Below, piece by piece: positions 57,885-64,000 of a DNA stretch of 64,000 nt (position 1 is the first letter of the stretch; each line of letters opens with the position of its first letter). A program made the translations under genes and the position numbers. Source of the DNA: an uncultured Christensenellaceae bacterium (GTDB lineage Bacteria > Bacillota > Clostridia > Christensenellales > Pumilibacteraceae); contig CAJULQ010000006.1 in the NCBI GenBank assembly GCA_910587595.1, forward strand, positions 3,599 through 67,598. The letters run 5' to 3'. The notes below the pieces were generated by a model. The model was given only the letters and a program-made list of their open reading frames with translations. It did not search any database and was not told the origin of the DNA.

Positions 57885-59324
57885 TTAAAAAGCGTTGATC
57901 TGCGTGTGCATCCAACCCACGCGCTTGGTCAAAAAGTCTTTCACGGCGGCGGCGTGTTTTTCCCACGTGCGCAACCGCACATAGCTATCGGCCATAAAGA
58001 AAGGAACTTCCAAGTGCGTGCCGTCCTCGTCCGAGCTGACCATGCCGCTCTCTATGCCCGGCCATCGCACAAAGTTTTGCTGTACGCGCGGCGCCAAAAA
58101 GGCGATCGTTTCGTCTATGCCTTTTAACAGATCGGCCGTTTGAACAGCATACGTTTGGTTCCAATTCTTTTTGAGCGCGTCGCGAAATGCGCTCGACCGC
58201 CAGCACGGCTTTAAGAGCGCGTTTATATCGCCGTAGTACCACTCGTTATACGTGTTGGCCGCGCCGTTCTCGGTGATCTTGCTGATCCCGCACGTGAGAT
58301 CGAGATCCCAAACGGGGCCGAATTTTACTTTGTCGACGCCGTTCTCGCGGTAAAGATACACGCTGCCCACGTCGGTGTTGTGCCACAGCTCTTCCACCAT
58401 AAAATACCGCGCCATGGAATCGACGTCGAAATAATTGCCGAACGCTTGCCCGCCAAGCGACGTTATCGCCGTTTGCACGTGCTCGGAGATCGCGCGGAAT
58501 TGTTCGGGCGTTACGGGGTCGGGCTCGGAAATCACAAACGCTTGCTGTCCGCCGTCGCGCGGCAAATTGCAGTAAAACGCGTTTTGCCCGAACACGATGC
58601 CCTCGGCCGCGCAGTATTCATACGCCGTGGTGTTGACGGGATCGTCGCCGCCTATGGCGCGGTTGTCCATCTCCACGATCCAACCCGTATCCACCCCATC
58701 GGTGAGCGTTACGGGCACGCGGTTTTTATCCTCGCCGCGCTTGTCGGTGAGCAGATATATGCCCCTGTATTCGCCGTTCACTTTTACGTGCACGTACCGC
58801 GCCCGCAACGAATAATCGAGCAGTTCGTCGGCATACGTGTAGCCCAGATAATTGCGCAACAAAGAGAAGTCGGTCGCCTCGTTGAGCAAATACCACGACT
58901 TGGCCTTGGGCATGCCGAGCGGCGACTGCTTAGACGCGAACTTGACGCGATACGGTTTTTTGGTGAGCGTGCGCGTGTAGTTGCCGCGCAAACGGATCTC
59001 GCCCGTGGCCGCCGCCATATCGTAGGCGCCGCTCTCGCTCGTCATGGCATACGTTGCGGGCACATAATCGTATTTGCTTGCAATGGGATCGGCCGCCGTT
59101 ATCTCCAGCGTGGGGATCTCGGTTTGCTGCACGTACTTGGTGAGAACGGGCGGCGTTGGCGTTTGTTCCTCTTGCTCGCCGTCGGGCGGCAGCGGCGTTT
59201 CTTGCTCCGATCCGTTCCCTTCGGGCGACCGATTTTCGCACCCCGCAAACGCCAAGCAAGCAAACGCCATGCATATGCCGAGCAGCAGCGCCAACCACCG
59301 CGTTATCCGTTTTTCTCTTTGCAT
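57885..59324 (-). CDS. CotH-kinase-family lipoprotein
   Basis: A 479-residue exported protein; the lipoprotein signal ends FAGC (Cys29). The CotH pattern is clear: IRLRGNYTRTLTKKPYRVKF near 110, SWYLLNEATDFSLLRNYLGY near 143, YVHVKVNGEYRGIYLL near 178, and FGPVWDLDLTCG near 330 with the catalytic WDxD. CotH proteins are atypical kinases, in bacilli acting on spore-coat proteins; many clostridial members are surface lipoproteins of unknown target. GGAGG four bases before ATG. It follows the GH99-like gene by nine bases. Confidence 0.9.
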   Translation of the reverse strand: MQREKRITRWLALLLGICMAFACLAFAGCENRSPEGNGSEQETPLPPDGEQEEQTPTPPVLTKYVQQTEIPTLEITAADPIASKYDYVPATYAMTSESGAYDMAAATGEIRLRGNYTRTLTKKPYRVKFASKQSPLGMPKAKSWYLLNEATDFSLLRNYLGYTYADELLDYSLRARYVHVKVNGEYRGIYLLTDKRGEDKNRVPVTLTDGVDTGWIVEMDNRAIGGDDPVNTTAYEYCAAEGIVFGQNAFYCNLPRDGGQQAFVISEPDPVTPEQFRAISEHVQTAITSLGGQAFGNYFDVDSMARYFMVEELWHNTDVGSVYLYRENGVDKVKFGPVWDLDLTCGISKITENGAANTYNEWYYGDINALLKPCWRSSAFRDALKKNWNQTYAVQTADLLKGIDETIAFLAPRVQQNFVRWPGIESGMVSSDEDGTHLEVPFFMADSYVRLRTWEKHAAAVKDFLTKRVGWMHTQINAF

Positions 59325-59333
59325 GTTTCCTCC

Positions 59334-61136
59334 TTATTTTACATAGCCGAACGTGTAGCTCAGCCGTCCGATAGGCGCGCAATCTCCTTGGATATAAAAG
59401 TTCATGGGGTCGGACGCGTCCACGTGGTCGCTCACCTTAAACAAAAAGCCGGGGTCGGCGGGATCCACGCCCAAGTCCGCCAGCGCCACTTTGGCGGTGA
59501 GCACGTTTCCCTCCACCGCCACTTCCGCGTCGGCCACGTCGGTATACGCGTTGTTTTTCCCGCGCTTGCCGAGTTTGCCGTACGTGCGGTTGATCACGTA
59601 GTCATACCCCTCGGTGCGCTCGGTGGCGATCCAAATGTTCATATACGTGGTGTCGCCCTCTCGATACGCGCCGATCGCGCCCGCGCATTCGATACGGAAA
59701 TAGGCATACGTGTCGTCGCTTGCCACTTTGATCTCTTTGATATCGTGGCGGGCGGTGTTGTCGGTATACGTGGTGCTTTCCACATAGCCGCGGTAATTGC
59801 GATTGATCGCGTCGCCCACAAAATCGGGATAGGCGCGCACGCTTTCCCACGCTTGGTCGGTCGCCGACGTTGCCGTAACGGGCGTGTGCTTGTAGTGCTT
59901 ATATTCAGCATACTTGAGTTTGTGCACGTTGTCAACCAATTGCATATAGAAATTGTCGCCGTACGCCGTTTTGTCCATTTCCAGATCGCGGCTATACTCG
60001 GCGTTGTAATTGTCCACAAAATACACGTCGCCGTAATCGTTGAGCTTTAGCGCGATCCACTCGTTCCAACCCGTAACGAACACGGTGTCCACGTCGTCGT
60101 CGGCTTTTTCGTTGGCGTTGGCGGCAAACACGGTGTTCCACTGCGACTGTATGTTGCTGCCTTCTGCCGCGCGCATGGTAAAATTGACCCTATCCGATTT
60201 ATCCCACCCTCTGCCGCGGTTGCGTTCTTTCAAACTCATGCGGGCGGTGGTGTGTTGTGCCACCGAAACGCTCATAACGCCGTTGTGATTAAACTGCGGA
60301 TACGCCCAGCTCATCCACGGAAAGTTGTTTGCATCGGCGGGCTTATCCGGCCATTGCGCGCCGCGCACCTCGAATAGATCGAGCATGGCCTTATCCACCG
60401 CATCGCTTGCGTTCAACTGCTTGGGATCGGTCATGATAAGCGGCTTGCCGTTGGGGCTATACCACAAAGAGGGATAGCGGTTGGCCGCATTGGGCGCGTA
60501 AAACGCATTATAGATACGCACGGCCGTATCGCGCGCGCGGGTGTTGGTCATAAACGCCACCTTGGGCACCGCAAACCCTTGCTTTTGGAATTTGTCCAAA
60601 ATGCGCAACAGGCTTGTCACCACCGATTCGTAGATCACGTTGTTGGTGGTGTCGAACACCAAAAAGTCGATACCCGCCATGGTAAACAGTTCTACGTGCC
60701 GCGTGAGCACCCACGGATCGCCGCTGTTGTAATAGCCGTAGAGCGGTTCGCCCCAATGGTGATATTGCCCTGCCTCGCTCACTTTGCTGTCGGGATTAAA
60801 GATCTCTTCTTCGCACTCTTGCTCCAGCTTGGAAATATCATACACCGCTTTTTGTTCGGCGGGGTGTTGCCCCAGCCACAAAAAGTAAAACAGCCCCACT
60901 TCGCACGTTTTTTGGCTAGCGTCGCCCGCGCGGATACTGCGGCCGAGCGCGTCGGTGCCCGACACTTGCGACAGCGCAAACGCGTGATCGCTCAAAACGC
61001 GGTCGTCGTCATACAATATTTCGGGCGGCGGGTCGGGATCTTTCGTGTCGTCCGGCACGGTGACCTCGCACCCCGCAAACGCCAAGGCAAACACAAGCGC
61101 CAACAAAACCGTTACCCATTTTTTATATGTTTTCAT
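59334..61136 (-). CDS. GH99-like glycoside hydrolase lipoprotein
   Basis: A 600-residue lipoprotein (signal ending FAGC, Cys23). The region near 85-190 (CEVGLFYFLWLGQHPAEQK, YHHWGEPLYGYYNSGDPWV, HVELFTMAGIDFLVFDTTN) has the TIM-barrel signature of GH99/WbsX-like enzymes. VFVTGWNEW near 360 is another family hallmark with a likely catalytic Glu. The last about 150 residues look like a beta-sandwich carbohydrate-binding domain. Substrate unknown, perhaps mannan-like or host glycans. ATG 61136 has AAGGAG four bases upstream; the longer frame to 61223 has no signal. Confidence 0.8.
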   Translation of the reverse strand: MKTYKKWVTVLLALVFALAFAGCEVTVPDDTKDPDPPPEILYDDDRVLSDHAFALSQVSGTDALGRSIRAGDASQKTCEVGLFYFLWLGQHPAEQKAVYDISKLEQECEEEIFNPDSKVSEAGQYHHWGEPLYGYYNSGDPWVLTRHVELFTMAGIDFLVFDTTNNVIYESVVTSLLRILDKFQKQGFAVPKVAFMTNTRARDTAVRIYNAFYAPNAANRYPSLWYSPNGKPLIMTDPKQLNASDAVDKAMLDLFEVRGAQWPDKPADANNFPWMSWAYPQFNHNGVMSVSVAQHTTARMSLKERNRGRGWDKSDRVNFTMRAAEGSNIQSQWNTVFAANANEKADDDVDTVFVTGWNEWIALKLNDYGDVYFVDNYNAEYSRDLEMDKTAYGDNFYMQLVDNVHKLKYAEYKHYKHTPVTATSATDQAWESVRAYPDFVGDAINRNYRGYVESTTYTDNTARHDIKEIKVASDDTYAYFRIECAGAIGAYREGDTTYMNIWIATERTEGYDYVINRTYGKLGKRGKNNAYTDVADAEVAVEGNVLTAKVALADLGVDPADPGFLFKVSDHVDASDPMNFYIQGDCAPIGRLSYTFGYVK

Positions 61137-61161
61137 ACTGCTCCTTTTGCCGAAAGCACAA

Positions 61162-61195
61162 CAGCCCGCCACCGTACTCGTACAGTGGCAGGCTG
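61162..61195. promoter_or_regulatory. intercistronic hairpin between the surface protein and GH99-like genes
   Basis: Stem CAGCC-C-GCCAC / GTGGC-A-GGCTG with one internal mismatch and a 12-base loop. On the minus strand it is followed by TTGTGCTTT, a weak T-tract. It may attenuate or partly terminate transcription after the surface protein gene. Confidence 0.5.
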
Positions 61196-61247
61196 CGCCG
61201 CCGTCTGTCGTGCCGACGGTCACGCTTTCATGGCATATGTTTTTTCT

Positions 61248-63908
61248 TTACGCGTTTTTGCGTTTTTTGCAAACGAGCACAACGCCCGCCGCCAACATAA
61301 GCGCTACCGCCGCGCCCGTGGCCGAAGCCGCCGCGCTGCCGCCGCACTTTTTCTTCTTCTTGGTTTCTTCGGGCTTGTTGTCGTCGCCGTCACCGTCGGG
61401 ATCGGGGGTCGGGTCGGGCGTGGGTTCCGGCTCTTTCATCGATTCTTCGTCGCCGATGGTGAATACGGTTTTGCCGTATATGTTTTCGAACGTTACGGTG
61501 GTCTTGCCCGCTTTGAGAAGTTTTACCGTGTAGGTACCGTCTTCGTTATCCACCACCGAGGCGATCGTATCGTCGGCAATAGTAAACGTTACAGCGGTGT
61601 CTTTCACGTTTTCCGCCGCAATAGAAGTTGTTACCGTTACTTCTTCTTCCACCGCAACCGTGGCTTTGGTCTTATCGAGTTTCACACCCAACGTATCCAC
61701 AATGTTCGTCCACGTGCCCGCCTCGGCGTTATATTGGAACACAACGGTTTCGGCAAGCACCATGTATTGCTTGCTCACCGCGTGCAACCACGTCCAATCG
61801 CCGTTGCCGTCGCGCATAATCATCTTAAAGCCTTTGCAGATCTCCACGGTGTCGCCGTCGTCAAACGGGGTTTCGGTGGTGCCTACGTATTGGAAGAAAT
61901 CGAGATATTCGGCGCGGATATGCAAGTTGATGTTTTTGCCCGTGGCCGCCAAATATGCGTCGCGGGACATGCCGTTGATAAACACGTTGTCATACCAATC
62001 GGCCAACTCGGCTTTGGTTATGGCACTCGCATTTTCGCTGTTGTTCCAAGGGAACTTGCCTTGCTCGATACCCGCATAGCCGAGCGTTACGTTGTTATAA
62101 TCGATAAGCACTTCTTGCCCGTCTTTGTTTTTGCGCGCGCCGCTGAACGTGAAGTATTCGGTCAAGTTTTCTTCTTCCACCGTTACATGCAACGTGATCT
62201 CGCCGAAGTAGTATTTTTCGTCTTTGGCGGCTATTTCGCCGTATTTGCCGTTTTCGTCCGAGGCGGGCAACCAAACTTTGAGTTTCACCGTTTCGGTGCC
62301 AGTATCTTTTACTTGCAACGTATATGCCGCATAGTCGTCCGTCCAAGCGATCACGTTGCCTTCGCCGTTCGTGCGCTCCACGTCGGTTTCGGCCACCATA
62401 TAGCCGGTGCCATGTTCGGCATTCGTTAGGTTCACATACTTGCCGCCTTCCACACCGTAGCGAACGCGCAACTGCAAGTCGTTGTCGGTGTAAAGGTATT
62501 TGTTCACCGTCATGTTGTAGGTGCCCGCCGTTTCGGTTTCTTCGATGTTGTAACCCGTGCTCGAATAGCCGTCTTCGTCGTCGAACGAATACTCACCCGT
62601 CACCAAGTGCAACGCGCCGCCGTCGATCATGGCGCTGTCGCCCGTAAGACTGCTGTCTTTCACGGTGAGTTCATACGATGCACTGATACCGTCCACTTTG
62701 CTCGTAGCCGTGATGGTAACGGTACCGGCCGCAACGCCCGTAACCAAACCGGTGTTTTGGTCTACCGTTGCTACCGTGGGGTTGCTCGTGGTATACGTTA
62801 CCGTTTTATCCAAATCGGGGGTGTCCGCGTCTACGGATACGGTGGCCGTTTTGGTAACCGTTTCGCCCACTTCGATGCGCACTTCGGTTTCGGCAAACGA
62901 AACGTTGTTGATCCCTTGATACGTTACAAAGGCAGAACCGTTATAACGGAACTTGCAAGTTTCTTCCATTACCCACATTTTTCCGTCTGCACCGTAGTAA
63001 TAGTCCCACTTGTTGTTCTGTTTTCTGATAAGCGTAAAGCCGCGCAAGAATACGATGGTATCCCCTACGTTAAACGCCGTATCCGCGTCGTTAAAGTATT
63101 TGTAAATAGCAAAGTCGGCAGTGGTTTGACCGGGGCCGCATACATGCGTTTGGTAGTTGATCTTATGATCGTCCCAATTCTGTTTGAGCGTTTTGCCGTT
63201 GATAAGATAATTATCGAAGAAGTACGATAACTTCTCATTTGCGCGTGCCTCATGGGCGCCGTTGGACGCACCGCCCACAATGTCGGCCGGAATATTGGTC
63301 ATGGTGCCGTGCGTTTGGCTCACGCCGTTGCCCACCATGGTGAGGCTATTCATTTTGCCCGTGGTATGCTCTCTGTCGATAGGCGCTTTGCGCACCACAT
63401 ACACGGTATATGTAGCAAAGCAACCGTCGTTGGCGGCGTCACCCGCAAAGCTACCTTTGTCGAACTTAAAGGTGATGGTGCCTTCGCCCGCGCCGTTGCC
63501 TTTCACGCTTAGGTGCAATGCGTTGGCTTGCCAATACGAACCTTCCAAAAACGTATCTGCATCCGTCGTCACTTGCCAACGGCTTTCCCCCCAAAGCGAT
63601 TCCGTGCGATCCTCGTAAGCGCTGCCCGTCCATTGGTGCCCCACAAATTTGATTTGTGTAGGACTTTCGCCTGGCAACAGTTCCACTTTGGCGTGGTAGT
63701 CTTTGTCGCCATACTGCCCCAACGGCGTTCGGCTGTCGTTGATTTGAACGCTTTTCACGTCGGGTATTTCCGCCGTCAGATAATACGGGTTTTCTCCCTC
63801 GGCATGCGCGCGTACGATATTCGTAACGCCCAATACCGACAGTAGCATCGACAAGCATATAAAGATCGCCAATGCCGCTTTGCAAAAATTTCTTTTTGCG
63901 TGTGTCAT
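61248..63908 (-). CDS. large Ig-like surface protein with Cys-Gly-Gly/TM/basic C-terminus
   Basis: An 886-residue secreted protein: signal peptide (1-37, AHAEG), then two related modules. The first is at about 225-345 and the second at about 630-740; each contains a (D)VGDT/DGDTVE-(I/V)xxxxGFxxI, W(D/T)..., and (M/V)..ETxxFxYN pattern and is followed by an Ig-like domain. The first of these is a clear Big_2 domain (SNPTVATVDQNTGLVTG near 390). An acidic Pro/Asp linker precedes a C-terminal KKKKKCGGSAA, a hydrophobic span and CKKRKNA. There is no LPXTG. AGGAGG eight bases before ATG. Probably an adhesin or glycan-binding protein serving with the two downstream lipoproteins. Confidence 0.8.
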   Translation of the reverse strand: MTHAKRNFCKAALAIFICLSMLLSVLGVTNIVRAHAEGENPYYLTAEIPDVKSVQINDSRTPLGQYGDKDYHAKVELLPGESPTQIKFVGHQWTGSAYEDRTESLWGESRWQVTTDADTFLEGSYWQANALHLSVKGNGAGEGTITFKFDKGSFAGDAANDGCFATYTVYVVRKAPIDREHTTGKMNSLTMVGNGVSQTHGTMTNIPADIVGGASNGAHEARANEKLSYFFDNYLINGKTLKQNWDDHKINYQTHVCGPGQTTADFAIYKYFNDADTAFNVGDTIVFLRGFTLIRKQNNKWDYYYGADGKMWVMEETCKFRYNGSAFVTYQGINNVSFAETEVRIEVGETVTKTATVSVDADTPDLDKTVTYTTSNPTVATVDQNTGLVTGVAAGTVTITATSKVDGISASYELTVKDSSLTGDSAMIDGGALHLVTGEYSFDDEDGYSSTGYNIEETETAGTYNMTVNKYLYTDNDLQLRVRYGVEGGKYVNLTNAEHGTGYMVAETDVERTNGEGNVIAWTDDYAAYTLQVKDTGTETVKLKVWLPASDENGKYGEIAAKDEKYYFGEITLHVTVEEENLTEYFTFSGARKNKDGQEVLIDYNNVTLGYAGIEQGKFPWNNSENASAITKAELADWYDNVFINGMSRDAYLAATGKNINLHIRAEYLDFFQYVGTTETPFDDGDTVEICKGFKMIMRDGNGDWTWLHAVSKQYMVLAETVVFQYNAEAGTWTNIVDTLGVKLDKTKATVAVEEEVTVTTSIAAENVKDTAVTFTIADDTIASVVDNEDGTYTVKLLKAGKTTVTFENIYGKTVFTIGDEESMKEPEPTPDPTPDPDGDGDDNKPEETKKKKKCGGSAAASATGAAVALMLAAGVVLVCKKRKNA

Positions 63909-64000
63909 ACTTTTTTCCTCCTGTTTTGGGTTTTTGTTTTTTTATAGTGCATCGGGGTGTTGCCCCGCCAATGCCTTGGTAGTAAGTAGCTGTTGTCACC

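Noticed and set aside
1..64000. tRNA, rRNA, riboswitch or T-box elements
   Set aside because: Scanning gene-free stretches on both strands by eye showed no TTCGAATC-type T-arm, T-box or recognisable riboswitch core. A covariance-model scan would be needed to exclude small RNAs.

Overview
The window looks like a chromosomal segment of an endospore-forming clostridium-type Firmicute of fairly high GC. Three things support this: a spoIIR-sleB-ypeB sporulation/germination block, AddAB-type recombination helicase genes, and clostridial gene orders (pth-mfd-prsA; fabH-acpP-fabD-fabG-fabF-accB-accC-accD-accA). Vegetative promoters are easy to read (TTGACA/TTGATA, 16-18 bp, TATACT/TATAAT/TAAAAT), and most genes lie on the minus strand. 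The species is not identifiable by eye; a gut-type, possibly uncultured clostridium is an inference.

Layout. 1-7.0 kb: a PrsA-like foldase (cut by the window edge), mfd, pth, a DUF1858 protein and a lipoprotein. 7.0-18.2 kb: a PRC-barrel protein, an Ala/Gln-rich membrane protein, addA-addB and two more lipoproteins. Two of the lipoprotein promoters carry a run of nine G inside the -35/-10 spacer, the architecture of phase-variable promoters. 18.2-27.2 kb: a visibly AT-richer polymorphic-toxin island. It holds a 1934-residue RHS/YD-repeat protein with a zincin-like tip (HEWGH), a lipoprotein immunity candidate, an orphan RHS tip cassette with its own membrane immunity candidate, and one more small membrane protein. 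These cassettes are separated by copies of a repeat of up to about 200 bp; related sequence is also embedded in frame inside the RHS gene.

27.3-35.6 kb: a tightly overlapping operon that reads as an uncharacterised acyl-carrier-protein-dependent biosynthetic cluster. It has two small ACPs flanking an adenylate-forming ligase, two BtrH_N-like proteins, a nucleotidyltransferase-fold protein, a thymidylate-kinase-like protein, a nitroreductase, a beta-helix protein, a membrane protein and an ArpU/RinA-like regulator. An A8 slippery run could fuse the second ACP to the BtrH-like protein.

35.8-43.1 kb: a BspA-like leucine-rich-repeat protein, a membrane protein, ypeB-sleB-spoIIR (with a sigma-F-like promoter), a repeat-rich gap, ispE and degV. 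43.1-51.1 kb: the acc/fab fatty-acid synthesis operon behind a perfect consensus promoter, without fabZ or an enoyl reductase. 51.4-57.8 kb: a flavodiiron protein, a PHP phosphoesterase, half of a PfkB kinase, a Na/Pi cotransporter, mazG and dus. 57.9-63.9 kb: an extracellular set of a CotH-family lipoprotein, a GH99-like lipoprotein and a large Ig-like surface protein with an unusual Cys-Gly-Gly/TM/basic C-terminus.

The most promising undescribed material is the RHS cassette island together with the adjacent ACP/BtrH-like operon. The G9 promoters come next. No tRNA, rRNA, CRISPR array or transposase was seen.
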